Position numbers and translations under genes: made by a program
Source: Streptomyces sp. AM 2-1-1
GTDB taxonomy: Bacteria > Actinomycetota > Actinomycetes > Streptomycetales > Streptomycetaceae
Length of the DNA stretch: 64,000 nt
Reading direction: 5' to 3'
Assembly: GCF_029167645.1 (NCBI RefSeq)
Contig: NZ_CP119147.1
Span: 2,356,001 to 2,420,000, forward strand
The notes under the pieces: generated by a model
What the model was told of the DNA's origin: nothing
Database searches by the model: none
The model's input: the letters and a program-made list of their open reading frames with translations, nothing else
In this document: one piece after another, positions 50,420 through 59,241 of the stretch
Layout of the letters: each line of letters begins with the position of its first letter
Numbering within the stretch: position 1 is the first letter of the stretch

Positions 50420-51832
50420 ATGGCACGTACACGGAACGAGCAGTTGGCCGGTCTGCTGGCCGAGGCCGGCTGGTCGCGCGCCCAGGCGGCGAGCGCCTTC
50501 AACCGGGCGGCGGCGGAGGGCCGGAGAGCCGACGACCCGTGCGGACCGCTGATCGGGCGTTCGCACGTGAGCATGTGGGTGGGCGGCACCCGGCCGTCCG
50601 GTTCCGCCCCCGCCGTCCTCGCGCGGGCGCTGTCCCGGCGGCTGAGACGGGTGGTCACCGTCGCCGAGCTGGGCTTCGGCGGCCCCGGACCGGCGCAGCC
50701 GGGTCCGTCCGCCGAGGGCCCGTCCCCCGATGCCCTGTCCGTCCTCGCGGACCTCGGGCGGGCCGATCTGCACCCGGACCGCCGCAACCTCCTCGCGGGG
50801 ATCGTCTACTCCACGGCGTTCCTGGCCGTCCCCACCGGCGAGCGGCCGCCGCCATCGGCGCCCGGGGCATTCCCGCCGCCCGCCGAACGGCTCTCCAACG
50901 GTCTGCGGGTGGCTCAGGGCGATGTCGCGACCGTCCGCGAACTCACCCTCGCCTTCTCGGCGGTGGACCAGCGGCGCGGCGGCGGTCACGGCCGCACGGC
51001 CCTGGTGCAGTACCTCCACACGGACGTGCGCGACCTGCTGCACGGGCGGTACGCGCACGAGCGGGTGCGCCGCGAGATGGAGTCGGCGGCGGCCGAACTC
51101 GCCTACCTCTCGGGGTGGATGGCCTTCGACAGCGGCGAGAACCCCCTCGCGCAGCGCTACTTCGTGCTCGGACTCCAGCTCGCGGAGCAGGCGGAGGACC
51201 ATCCGCTGTGCGGGCACATCCTGCGCGCGATGGCCCACCAGGCCCTGGACATGGGCCACTTCGACAACGCGATCGCCCTCGCCGAGGCGTCCGTTCAGGA
51301 CCGCCGCTACACCGCGGCGACCCCGCGCGAACGGGCCCTGCTCGGTGTGGTGCACGCCCGGGCGCTGGCGGCGGCGGGCCGCACCCGGGGCGCGGTGAAG
51401 GCGCTGCTGCGCGCGGAGAACGACCTGACCGGCGCCGACGGGGGGGTGGCCGAGCCGCACCGGACCTTCTTCTTCGGCGAGGCGTCCCTCGCCCACGAGA
51501 CCGCGCGCACCCTGGAGGTGCTCGGTGACCGCAAGGGCGCGATCCGCGAGTTCGGCCGTTCGGTACGCACCCGGGGCGCGGCCTTCCGCCGTACCCACGC
51601 GGTGACCCTGGGGCACCTGGGAGCGGCGCAGATGGCGGACGGCCGGGTCGAGGAGGCCTGCGTTACGTGGGGCGGGCTGCTGGACTCCATGGAGGAGGGG
51701 ATCCAGTCGGGACGGGCCGAGCAGGCGGTCGTCCAGGTGCGGCGTCTGCTGTCGCCGCTGCGGCACCGCAGGATCGCCCCGGTCACGGCGGTGGCCGAAC
51801 GCGCCAACCGACATCTGGCGCGGCTACATTGA
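50420..51832 (+). CDS. Tetratricopeptide-repeat transcriptional regulator-like protein
   Basis: 470 residues from ATG 50420. The N-terminus (RNEQLAGLLAEAGWSRAQAASAFNRAAAEG ... SHVSMWVGGTRPSGSAPAVLARALS) has the shape of the degenerate XRE-like HTH found in NsdA-type Streptomyces regulators. The rest is a run of helical hairpins of TPR type (RYFVLGLQLAEQAEDHPLCGHILRAMAHQALDMGHFDNAIALAEAS, RERALLGVVHARALAAAGR). Such proteins control antibiotic production and morphology in Streptomyces. No ligand or partner is evident. Confidence 0.82.
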   Translation: MARTRNEQLAGLLAEAGWSRAQAASAFNRAAAEGRRADDPCGPLIGRSHVSMWVGGTRPSGSAPAVLARALSRRLRRVVTVAELGFGGPGPAQPGPSAEGPSPDALSVLADLGRADLHPDRRNLLAGIVYSTAFLAVPTGERPPPSAPGAFPPPAERLSNGLRVAQGDVATVRELTLAFSAVDQRRGGGHGRTALVQYLHTDVRDLLHGRYAHERVRREMESAAAELAYLSGWMAFDSGENPLAQRYFVLGLQLAEQAEDHPLCGHILRAMAHQALDMGHFDNAIALAEASVQDRRYTAATPRERALLGVVHARALAAAGRTRGAVKALLRAENDLTGADGGVAEPHRTFFFGEASLAHETARTLEVLGDRKGAIREFGRSVRTRGAAFRRTHAVTLGHLGAAQMADGRVEEACVTWGGLLDSMEEGIQSGRAEQAVVQVRRLLSPLRHRRIAPVTAVAERANRHLARLH

Positions 51833-51887
51833 CGGCGACGTGGCTCCGGAGGCCGCGGCGGACGACGGACGGGCGGGGTACGGGGAC

Positions 51888-52367
51888 ATGGCGGACGCAC
51901 TGGGCATCGAGCCGGTCGGAACCGTGGTCGGGGGGCGCCGGGAGGTGTCCGACGACCACTGGGGCGGCGTCGAGGCGGTGATCCGGCTGCGGCCGGACTT
52001 CCCGCCGGAGGTCGTACGGGGGCTGGAGGAGTTCTCCCACCTCATCGTCGTCTGGCACTTCGACCGGGCCGACCCGGGCGACGTGGCCCTGCACGCGCGG
52101 AGCCCCCGCTCCAACCCGGCCTGGCCGTCCACCGGGACCTTCGTCCACCGCAACCACCGCCGGCCCAACCAGCTCGCGACCAGTTTCCCCCGGTTGCTCG
52201 CGGTGGACGGCCTCGATCTGCGGGTGGCCGACCTCGACGCGGTGGACGGTACGCCCGTCTACGACCTGGCCCCCTACTTCACCGCCTTGGGCCCCCGGGG
52301 CCCGGTCCGGGAGCCGTCCTGGCCGGGCGAGATGCTCGCGGAGTACTGGGCCCCGGACGCGGACTGA
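51888..52367 (+). CDS. trmO: TrmO-type tRNA (N6-threonylcarbamoyladenosine-37) N6-methyltransferase
   Basis: 159 residues from ATG 51888 (GGGG upstream; a GTG at 51840 also opens the frame). The TsaA/TrmO beta-barrel pattern is clear: IEPVGTVVGGRREVSDDHWGGVEAVIRL, GLEEFSHLIVVWHFDRAD, FVHRNHRRPNQLATS (R-P-N family motif) and the C-terminal TPVYDLAPY. SAM-dependent methylation of t6A37 in tRNA-Thr improves decoding. Located 55 bases behind the TPR gene and overlapping a minus-strand gene by 89 bases at its 3' end. Confidence 0.88.
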   Translation: MADALGIEPVGTVVGGRREVSDDHWGGVEAVIRLRPDFPPEVVRGLEEFSHLIVVWHFDRADPGDVALHARSPRSNPAWPSTGTFVHRNHRRPNQLATSFPRLLAVDGLDLRVADLDAVDGTPVYDLAPYFTALGPRGPVREPSWPGEMLAEYWAPDAD

Positions 52368-52626
52368 GGAAGGCCGTACGGGCCGGGTCGGGAGCCGCCG
52401 GCGCGGGATCGGTCGCGGGCTCCCCGCGATCGGACCTCTCCGTCGGGAGAAGCCTCTCCAGGACCCCTCCCAGGACCACGCCGAGCAGGCCGAAGACGAC
52501 GAACCGCACGACGAACCCGGCCGTTCCGTCCAGCGCCGTCCAGTCGTCGACCAGATACGCCCCCAGTCCGGAAAGGGGAATGACGGCGGCGCCGACGGCC
52601 CTGTCTCTCCACGTCCTCCGCGGCAT
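52279..52626 (-). CDS. Small membrane protein, unknown function
   Basis: 115 residues from ATG 52626, which has a strong AGGAGGAGAA upstream. After a basic start (MPRRTWRDRAVG) come two membrane helices (VIPLSGLGAYLVDD; FVVRFVVFGLLGVVLGGVLERLL) and a Pro/Ala-rich cytosolic tail. The 3' 89 bases overlap the trmO coding region on the other strand, tail to tail. No family recognised. The hydrophobic segments and ribosome site support it; the overlap argues for caution. Confidence 0.6.
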   Translation of the reverse strand: MPRRTWRDRAVGAAVIPLSGLGAYLVDDWTALDGTAGFVVRFVVFGLLGVVLGGVLERLLPTERSDRGEPATDPAPAAPDPARTAFLSPRPGPSTPRASRPARTAPGPGPGGPRR

Positions 52627-52994
52627 CCTCGGTTCTCCTCCTGACGGTGGTGCTCGCACTGGGAGTCCTGCCCCCTCCGGTGACGCCTGGGCCGACCCTA
52701 CGGCTCCGGTCGCGCCTCGCGCATCGGTGGGGTGGCGTCGGCCGGGGCCCCGTCCGACGCGCCCGCATGTTCGGCCGGACCGGGCGCGCTCGGCGCACAC
52801 CTCGGCGGGGCTCCTCAGGAGCCGGGCCCGCCCGCGAACCAGGGTCTCGACCTCCGTGTCCGCGGGACGGCGAGGCGGTGCGGAGGCTCCCGGCCGCCGC
52901 TTCCCGCCCCACCGGACGCGGCGGGCGACGCCGCGACGTGCCGTGGCGGGCGCCCCGACCCGGCCCCGGTTCGGGTTCGGGTTCGGGGCACCGC
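52627..52994. other. Intergenic region
   Basis: 368 bases with no gene that I can support. The only structure seen is a three-copy hexamer GGTTCG at 52968-52985 near the 3' end of the response-regulator gene. No clear terminator was found. Confidence 0.45.
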
Positions 52995-53612
52995 CTACAG
53001 CCAGCCCTTGCCGGCCGCGATCCGTACCGCGTCCGCCCGGTTGCGGGCGGCGGTCTTCTGGATGGCGGTCGAGAGGTAGTTGCGGACCGTTCCGTGGGAG
53101 AGGTGGAGGGCCGCGGCGATCTCGGCGTTGGTGGAACCGTCCGCCGCGCCGCGCAGCACGTCCCGTTCGCGTTCGGTCAGCGGGTTGGCGCCGTCCGCGA
53201 GCGCGGCGGCGGCCAGGGCGGGGTCGATGACGCGTTCGCCGGCGACCACCCTGCGTACCGCCGCCGCGAGTTGGGCGGCGGGCGCATCCTTGACCAGAAA
53301 GGCGTCGGCACCCGCCTCCATCGCGCGGCGGAGGTAGCCGGGGCGGCCGAAGGTCGTGACGACGACGATCTTCACGGCCGGGAGTTCGCGGCGCAGCACC
53401 CCGGCCGCCTCGATGCCCGTCATGCCGGGCATCTCGATGTCCAGGAGGGCCACGTCGACCGACCGCGCACGGGCCGCGGCGAGGACCTCGTCGCCGCGCG
53501 CCACCTGGGCGACCACCTCGATGTCGGGCTCCAGGCCGAGCAGCGCGGCGAGCGCCTCGCGCACCATGGACTGGTCCTCCGCGAGGAGGAGTCGGATCGT
53601 GCTCAGGCTCAT
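52995..53612 (-). CDS. NarL/LuxR-family response regulator (DesR-like)
   Basis: 205 residues from ATG 53612. The receiver domain has the acidic pair Glu12-Asp13, phospho-acceptor Asp58 (ALLDIEMPGM), Thr in VVTTFGRPGYL and Lys in FLVKDAP. The LuxR-type HTH follows at about 140-200 (LTERERDVLRGAADGSTNAEIAAALHLSHGTVRNYLSTAIQKT). Last gene of an ABC-transporter/two-component operon; ten bases separate it from the kinase gene. Probably binds the palindrome upstream of the operon. Confidence 0.94.
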   Translation of the reverse strand: MSLSTIRLLLAEDQSMVREALAALLGLEPDIEVVAQVARGDEVLAAARARSVDVALLDIEMPGMTGIEAAGVLRRELPAVKIVVVTTFGRPGYLRRAMEAGADAFLVKDAPAAQLAAAVRRVVAGERVIDPALAAAALADGANPLTERERDVLRGAADGSTNAEIAAALHLSHGTVRNYLSTAIQKTAARNRADAVRIAAGKGWL

Positions 53613-53622
53613 TGGGGTGATT

Positions 53623-54831
53623 TTAACTTGATCCCGGGTCCGTCCCTCCGGACGGCGCGGGGTCCAGGGGAACGCCGAGGGTGAGACGGAAGCCCCGGCC
53701 GGATGCGCCGGGGTGGACGGTGAGGGTGCCGTCCACGGCGGCGAGGCGCTCGCGGAGGCCGGTGAGGCCGTTGCCGGGGGCGACGGCCGCCGTACCCCGG
53801 CCGTCGTCCGCGACGGTGAGTTCGAGGACCCGGCCCGCGAGGGTCTGCCGGGGTGCCAGGGTGACCGTGCAGCCGTCGGCCCCACTGTGGCGTACGACGT
53901 TGGTGACCGCTTCCCGCAGCCCCCAGGCGAGGGCCTCCTCGCGGGCTGCGGACAACCCCTCCGGGCCCGCAGCGCCCTCGGGCGGCCCGGCGGGGACGCG
54001 GGCGGTGATGCCGGCGGCGGCGAGCGCGGTGCGGGCTCCGGCCAGTTCGCCGGGGAGGGTGAGGCGTCGGTAGCCGGTGACGGCGTCGCGTACGTCCACC
54101 AGGGCCTGGCGGCTGACCCGTTCGATGTCGGCGACCTGGAGGGCCGCCTCTTCCGGATGGCCGGGGAGCATCCGCCCGGCCAGTTCGCTCTTCAGGGTGA
54201 TCAGCGAGAGCGAGTGGCCGAGCAGGTCGTGCAGGTCACGGGCGAGGCGCAAGCGCTCCTCGTTGGCGGCGAGCTGCGCCACCGTGGCGCGAGCCTCACG
54301 CAACTCCACGGTGGTGCGTACCAGTTGGCGTACGCCGGTCATGGCGAATCCGCCGAGCAGTGCGGGCAGGAGCAGGCCGGGGATCAGGTCCCCCGCGCCC
54401 TCGCCGCCGATGGCGAGGCCGAGCCCCGCCATCAGGGCGGTCACGGCGGGGATCAGCCGGCAGGCGGCCCGCAGCGGCAGTGCGGCGCCGGCACAGACGC
54501 TGACGTAGACGAAGAGCACCAGCCACGGGAGGCCGAGCGTCAGGCTCAGGACGACGGCGAACACGGCCAGGAGGGCGATCGCCCACCTGGCCTGCCCGGG
54601 GTCGGGGGAGCGGGAGGTGTGGCGGAAGACGAGGAGGAGGTAGGCGCCGACGAACCCGGCCAGCCCCAGCGAGCCGAGCGCCGTCGCCCAGGAGGTGTGG
54701 CCGCCCCCGGCGAGGTCCGCCACCGGGGCGCTCATGAAGACCAGCCAGACGCCGATCCAGAGCACCTTCATCCGGATCTGCCGGGGGTTCGCCGGGGTGC
54801 GCCCGATGCCGACCCACGTGTCGTCGCTCAC
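53623..54831 (-). CDS. Sensor histidine kinase (HisKA_3/DesK-like)
   Basis: 402 residues from GTG 54831. Four to five membrane helices (about 20-170) and no extracytoplasmic domain are followed by a dimerisation segment (ELREARATVAQLAANEERLRLARDLHDLLGHSLSLI, phospho-acceptor His around 205) and an HATPase_c domain (GLREAVTNVVRHSGADGC, VADDGRGTA, GNGLTGLRERLAAVDG). DesK-type kinases sense membrane state or an ABC-transporter partner. The GTGA overlap with the permease stop indicates coupled translation. Confidence 0.94.
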   Translation of the reverse strand: MSDDTWVGIGRTPANPRQIRMKVLWIGVWLVFMSAPVADLAGGGHTSWATALGSLGLAGFVGAYLLLVFRHTSRSPDPGQARWAIALLAVFAVVLSLTLGLPWLVLFVYVSVCAGAALPLRAACRLIPAVTALMAGLGLAIGGEGAGDLIPGLLLPALLGGFAMTGVRQLVRTTVELREARATVAQLAANEERLRLARDLHDLLGHSLSLITLKSELAGRMLPGHPEEAALQVADIERVSRQALVDVRDAVTGYRRLTLPGELAGARTALAAAGITARVPAGPPEGAAGPEGLSAAREEALAWGLREAVTNVVRHSGADGCTVTLAPRQTLAGRVLELTVADDGRGTAAVAPGNGLTGLRERLAAVDGTLTVHPGASGRGFRLTLGVPLDPAPSGGTDPGSS

Positions 54832-55724
54832 GCCTTCAGGGTGTCCTTCCGGTAGAGCCGGGCCGCACCGCCCGCGAAGACCACGAAGTAGGCGCAGAGC
54901 AGGACGACGTCCCCGGCGTGCGGCGCGCCGCCCGCCTCGACGGCCTGACCGAGTGCAGCGTACGCGTGGGTGGGCAGCCACCGGGCGATGTGCTGGAGCC
55001 AGTCGGGGAAGGTGGTGGTGGGCATCCACAGTCCGCCGAGGATCGAGAGACCGAAGTAGATGATCATGGTGATCGGGCGGACCGCGTCACCGTTGGCGAG
55101 GTACCCGATGGCGACGCCCAGGGCGGCGAAGACGAGCGACCCGGCCCAGACGACCCCGGTCAGCGCGAGCCACTGCCAGGCCTCCACCCGTATGCCCTCG
55201 ACGCCGGCGGCCACCAGGAAGACGACGACGATGCAGGGCAGGGTGACGATCGCGGCTCCGGCGATTTTCGCGAGGACGTAGGCGTGGCCGGGGAGCGCGG
55301 TCAGACGGAGCTGGCGCACCCAGCCCTTCTCGCGTTCCTTGGCGATCCGTTCGCTGTTGCCCATGAGTACGGCGGTCAGCGCGCCGAAGGAGGCCATCGA
55401 GATCATGAAGTAGGCCTGCACGGTCAGGTCGCTTCCGTCGACCGTGCCGGTGGCGCCCTGGGTGTGGGAGATCAGCAGGTAGATCACCGACGGGTAGAGG
55501 ACCGAGAAGAACATGAACTTCTTGTTCCGCAGGGTGCGGGTCACTTCGAGCCGGATCAGCGCCCCGGAGAAGAGGTCCGCCCGGCCCCCCGCACGCGCAC
55601 CGCCCGTCCTGCCCGTCCTGCCCGTCGTGGTCATGACGCTCGTCCTTCTCTCCCCGTTCGCGCTCATCGCGCTCTCCCCCCTCGTCCCGTCCGTCGCGCT
55701 CGTCCCGTTCTTCCCGTGCGTCAT
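54828..55724 (-). CDS. ABC-2 type transporter permease
   Basis: 298 residues from ATG 55724, which overlaps the ATPase stop codon (ATGA). The first 45 residues are disordered with two further in-frame ATG codons (55667 and 55634), so a shorter product is possible. Six membrane helices follow: the first after LRNKKFMFFSVLYPSVIYLLI, and a typical ABC-2 loop GLWMPTTTFPDWLQHIARWLPTHAYA near the C-terminus. Works with the adjacent ATPase; the substrate is unknown (drug or lipid). Confidence 0.92.
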   Translation of the reverse strand: MTHGKNGTSATDGTRGESAMSANGERRTSVMTTTGRTGRTGGARAGGRADLFSGALIRLEVTRTLRNKKFMFFSVLYPSVIYLLISHTQGATGTVDGSDLTVQAYFMISMASFGALTAVLMGNSERIAKEREKGWVRQLRLTALPGHAYVLAKIAGAAIVTLPCIVVVFLVAAGVEGIRVEAWQWLALTGVVWAGSLVFAALGVAIGYLANGDAVRPITMIIYFGLSILGGLWMPTTTFPDWLQHIARWLPTHAYAALGQAVEAGGAPHAGDVVLLCAYFVVFAGGAARLYRKDTLKA

Positions 55725-56656
55725 GCGGTTCTGGCCTCCTCGGCCTCGGTGAGGGCAACGAAGGCCTGTTCCAGGCCGAGTCCGGCGACTTCGAGTGCGC
55801 GCGGGTAGAGGCCGAGGCCGTAGACCGCGTGGACGGTCGCGTCGGCGTTCTGCGACTGGATGCGGACCCGGGGGCCGCTGATGTCGAGCGCGGTGAGGAA
55901 CGGCAGGGCGCGCAGGGCCGCCGCGTCGATCGCGCCCTCGATCTCGAAGGAGATCCGGCGGGCACCCGCCCTGGCCTTGATCTCGGCGGCGGTGCCGTCG
56001 GCGAGCAGCCGGCCCTTGTGGAGGACGAGGACCCGGTCGGCGACGGCGTCGGCCTCTTCGAGGTAATGGGTGGCGAACAGGACGGTACGGCCCTGGTCGG
56101 CCTGCTCCCGCATGGTGGCCCAGAAGTCCTGGCGGGCGGTGACGTCCATGCCGGTGGTCGGCTCGTCGAGGACGATCAGGTCGCCGGCTCCGGCGGTGGC
56201 GAGGGCGAACCGCACCCGCTGTTCCTGGCCGCCGGAGAGTTTGTTGACCATCCGGCCGGCGATCGACGTGATCCCTGCGCGGGCCAGTACCTCGTCGGCC
56301 GGGTACGCGCGGGGGTGCAGGCCGCAGGCGAGCCGGACGATCTCCTCGACGGTGACGTCCTCCATCAGCCCGCCGCTCTGCAGCATCGCGCCGACCCGCC
56401 CGGCCGTGATGGCCGCCCGCGGGGTGGTGCCGCAGACCCGGACCGTGCCGCTGTCCGGTGTGCGCAGACCGAGCAGCAGGTCGAGGGTGGAGGACTTCCC
56501 CGCGCCGTTGGGGCCGAGCAGTGCCACGGTCTCGCCGGGGTGCAGGTCGAGGTGGAGCCCGTCGACCGCGCGCACATCGCCGTACGCCTTGCTGACCCGG
56601 TCGAAGCTGACCACGGCCGTGGCTGCGGCGGTCGCTCCCGGGGTTGTCGTCGTCAT
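55721..56656 (-). CDS. ABC transporter ATP-binding protein
   Basis: 311 residues. Walker A GPNGAGKSS, Q-loop MLQSGG, signature LSGGQEQRVRFA, Walker B DLIVLDEPTTGMD and H-loop FATHYLEEAD are all present. The C-terminal 80 residues (ISFEIEGAIDAAALRALP) form the regulatory extension seen in DrrA-type drug or lipid exporters. First gene of the operon ATPase-permease-kinase-regulator, all with 4-base overlaps except the last. Confidence 0.96.
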   Translation of the reverse strand: MTTTTPGATAAATAVVSFDRVSKAYGDVRAVDGLHLDLHPGETVALLGPNGAGKSSTLDLLLGLRTPDSGTVRVCGTTPRAAITAGRVGAMLQSGGLMEDVTVEEIVRLACGLHPRAYPADEVLARAGITSIAGRMVNKLSGGQEQRVRFALATAGAGDLIVLDEPTTGMDVTARQDFWATMREQADQGRTVLFATHYLEEADAVADRVLVLHKGRLLADGTAAEIKARAGARRISFEIEGAIDAAALRALPFLTALDISGPRVRIQSQNADATVHAVYGLGLYPRALEVAGLGLEQAFVALTEAEEARTA

Positions 56657-56715
56657 GCGTACACCCTCGCGGAGAGGGGGGTGCGGGCGGCAGGGACGGC
56701 GGGCTGGGATCGGGC

Positions 56716-56729
56716 ATGACAGATGTCAT
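56716..56729 (-). promoter_or_regulatory. Inverted repeat ATGACA-TC-TGTCAT upstream of ABC/two-component operon
   Basis: A perfect 6-base inverted repeat with a two-base centre, 60 bases upstream of the ATPase start. Short symmetric TGTCAT-type elements are typical of LuxR-type regulators, so this is the best candidate for the regulator encoded by the operon. Confidence 0.5.
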
Positions 56730-56883
56730 CCCCGGCGGCTGACACGCGGCGCACGGCCACGGCGTGGCGCGGGCGGCGGCAGGCCCGCGGTCACCGCGCC
56801 GGGGTGCCGCCGTCCCCGCCGTGGCGGCGCCGGCCGCCCACCGCGCCCGGAGCCGTCCGTCCGGTGCCCCGCGTCCCCGTACG

Positions 56884-56919
56884 ACACCGCCCCGCCCGGA
56901 GGTCCGGGCGGGGCGGTGT
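56884..56919 (-). terminator. Hairpin terminator after VanW-like gene
   Basis: Perfect 16-bp stem (ACACCGCCCCGCCCGG) with loop AGGT, 21 bases downstream of the minus-strand stop at 56940. It separates this gene from the ABC operon. Confidence 0.85.
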
Positions 56920-56939
56920 GCGGGGAGGGTTCGGGCGGA

Positions 56940-59066
56940 TCAGCCCTGACCGGTGAGGTCGATCGTGACGGTGCGTTCGGCGGTGGTCTTGCCGAGCAGC
57001 GCCTGCTGCATCGCCTTGGCCACGTCGTCGGGCCCGACCTGGTGCTGCTGACCGTCGGCCTTGACCGCCATGACACCGTCGAAGACGCCGTCGCAGAGGG
57101 TCTCGATGGCCTTCTTGTCGTAGTAGGGCACGAGTTTGCCGTCGATCGCCTTCATCGACAGGATCTGCGGCAACGATCGCGCCGGGCCGAACTGGATCTC
57201 CTTGCCACCGGCCCTGATGGTGATCAGGTCCGACATCGCGGGCTCCGCGAACTCCTTCATCGCCCGGTCGAGTTCGGCCTGGGTGATGGTGGGCTGCCGG
57301 GAGACGACCGGCAGGGCCACGACGGCGGAGGTGCCGGTCTGGACCTGGGCGCGGTAGGCGTCCCGTACGGCGACGATCGACTGGTTGACGTCGATCCCCT
57401 TGCCCGCCTTGCCCGGGACCGCCTCGGCCTTGTTCGGCTCGAACGTGATGGTGCCGTCGGCGGCGGAACCGGAGGTGCCGGAGAGGGCGTTGAGCGCCGC
57501 GCCGAGCTTCTCCTCGTCGACCGGGATTACCGGGTCGGCGGGGCGTGCCCCGCCGAACAGGGAGCCGATCACGGAGATCGGGTTGTAGTCGCTGCCCGCC
57601 GCGCCGCGCACGGTCTCCTCGCTGTCGAGCTCCAGACCGGCCTTCTCCGGGGAGAGTCGCGTCTGCTTGCCGTCGACCGACAGCTTCAGCGGCGTCCGGG
57701 CGCGCTTGCCGAACTCGGCGTCGAGCTTGCTCACCGCCTCGGTCTTCGTGCCGCCGCCGATGTCGAGGCCGAGGACGGTGGTGCCCTTGGGGACCTCGGA
57801 GTGGTTCATCAGCAGGCCCGCACAGTAGGCGATGCCCAGCAGGACGACGACCGCGACGCCGAGCAGGACCGTCTTGGACCGGCCCTTTCGGGCGGGGGCG
57901 GCGGACGGCGCGGCCGGGCGCGGAGCGGTGGGGCCGGAGGGCCCCTGGGGCGCGGTACCCGGCCCGTCCGGGCCCTCGGACCGTGCCGGGAACGGGCGGG
58001 GCCCGCCGGGCACGACGGGGATGCCGCCGGTGAGGGTGTCGCCGGAGACGTGGCCGAGGCCGGGGACCGGTACGGGCGCCTGCGGGGTCAGGATCGCGGT
58101 GTCGTCGGAGAGACGCGGTACGGGACCTGCGCCGCCGGGCCCGCGCCGGCCGCCGGGGCCACTCTGTCCGCCGGGGCCGCCGGGGCCACCCGCGCCGCCG
58201 GGGCCGCCCGGGCCGCCCTGAGGAGTGCCGGGACCGCCGGGCGCGTGGGGCCCGCCCGGGACCGCGGGGCCGGGACGGCCCTGGCCCCCGGGGTTCTGGG
58301 GGACGGGCGGGAAGGTGGCGGTGCCGGCCGCCGGTCCGGCGGTGGAGCCGGCCGGGCCGGGGGTGCGTGCTCCGAAGTCGGGCGTGGGCCGCCCGGTGTC
58401 GGACAGTTCGGCGTCGATGCTGTCCAGCGCGCTCCGGGCGGCCGGCGGGGCGGGGAATCCGCCCCGCGGGCCGGCCGGCGGGAACGGCGCCTCGGCGCGC
58501 GGTCCGGCCGGCGGCTCCGCGCCCGCCGGACCCGGCACGCTCCCGCCGGCGGGAGCACCGGTGTCGCCCAGTACGGAGGGGGCCGCCGGTGGGGTCTTGC
58601 GCGGGGCGAACCAGTCGCTGGTGGGCTTCTTCTCCTGGGCGGGCGGCTCGGCCGGGGCTCCGTCGGAGTCGTCGCCCTCGCGCCCCGCCGGAGCGGATTC
58701 GCCGGGCACCGGGCCGGGGGCGGGCGCGCCCGGGCCGGGCAGCGGTGTCACGGCGGTGCGCTCCGGGTCGGGACCCGAGGCGCTGTCGCTCTCCGCCATG
58801 GGCGTACGCATCACGACGGGCGGGATCGGCCGCGAACCGGGGATGTTGATCCGGATACGCGTCGTCAGGGTCGTCTCGGTCCTGGGCTCGTCGGGCCGTG
58901 GTGGCCGAGGGGCTTCCGGTGTGGACTCCGGTGCGGGTTCCGCGCCGTCCTGCGCCGGGTGCGACGACGGGTACTGGCGTGATCCGTACGGCGGAGTACC
59001 CGACGGATACGCGGCACCACCACGCCCCTGGGGCCCGGAGGACGAACTGTCAGTTTCACGACTCAA
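56940..59066 (-). CDS. VanW/YoaR-like peptidoglycan-binding protein with collagen-like tract
   Basis: 708 residues from TTG 59066 (GGGAGAA upstream). A disordered cytosolic region of about 400 residues contains a collagen-like Gly-Gly-Pro tract (roughly residues 260-325: GGPGGPGGAGGPGGPGGQ and similar). One membrane helix (about 400-420, TVLLGVAVVVLLGIAYCAGLL) leads to an extracytoplasmic part with two tandem peptidoglycan-binding YoaR-type domains (TTVLGLDIGGGTKTEAVSKL ... PLKLSVDGKQTRLSPEKAGL). The final catalytic-like VanW domain is absent or short. Probably recognises wall precursors; exact role unknown. Confidence 0.85.
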   Translation of the reverse strand: MSRETDSSSSGPQGRGGAAYPSGTPPYGSRQYPSSHPAQDGAEPAPESTPEAPRPPRPDEPRTETTLTTRIRINIPGSRPIPPVVMRTPMAESDSASGPDPERTAVTPLPGPGAPAPGPVPGESAPAGREGDDSDGAPAEPPAQEKKPTSDWFAPRKTPPAAPSVLGDTGAPAGGSVPGPAGAEPPAGPRAEAPFPPAGPRGGFPAPPAARSALDSIDAELSDTGRPTPDFGARTPGPAGSTAGPAAGTATFPPVPQNPGGQGRPGPAVPGGPHAPGGPGTPQGGPGGPGGAGGPGGPGGQSGPGGRRGPGGAGPVPRLSDDTAILTPQAPVPVPGLGHVSGDTLTGGIPVVPGGPRPFPARSEGPDGPGTAPQGPSGPTAPRPAAPSAAPARKGRSKTVLLGVAVVVLLGIAYCAGLLMNHSEVPKGTTVLGLDIGGGTKTEAVSKLDAEFGKRARTPLKLSVDGKQTRLSPEKAGLELDSEETVRGAAGSDYNPISVIGSLFGGARPADPVIPVDEEKLGAALNALSGTSGSAADGTITFEPNKAEAVPGKAGKGIDVNQSIVAVRDAYRAQVQTGTSAVVALPVVSRQPTITQAELDRAMKEFAEPAMSDLITIRAGGKEIQFGPARSLPQILSMKAIDGKLVPYYDKKAIETLCDGVFDGVMAVKADGQQHQVGPDDVAKAMQQALLGKTTAERTVTIDLTGQG

Positions 59067-59241
59067 AGCAGGTTCTCCCGATTGGCTCCGCCGCCCGTAC
59101 TTCCCCCATGCCGCAGGCCAGGGGACGGCTCGGCGCGCGCACCACCATACTGGCCGCCGCGCGCGGGCGTTTCACGGCCGGGGAAAACCTCCACCGGCAC
59201 CGCACACCCGTGAACGCTCGTGAGCTGCCGCTCAAAGCGCG

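Noticed and set aside
52968..52985. Short tandem hexamer GGTTCG x3 as a regulatory iteron
   Set aside because: Three copies are common by chance in this composition and the position is at the 3' end of a gene.
56070..58982. Plus-strand open frame of about 970 codons antisense to VanW-like and ABC genes
   Set aside because: Spans two genes and a terminator; composition mirrors the opposite strand. No ribosome site or motif.
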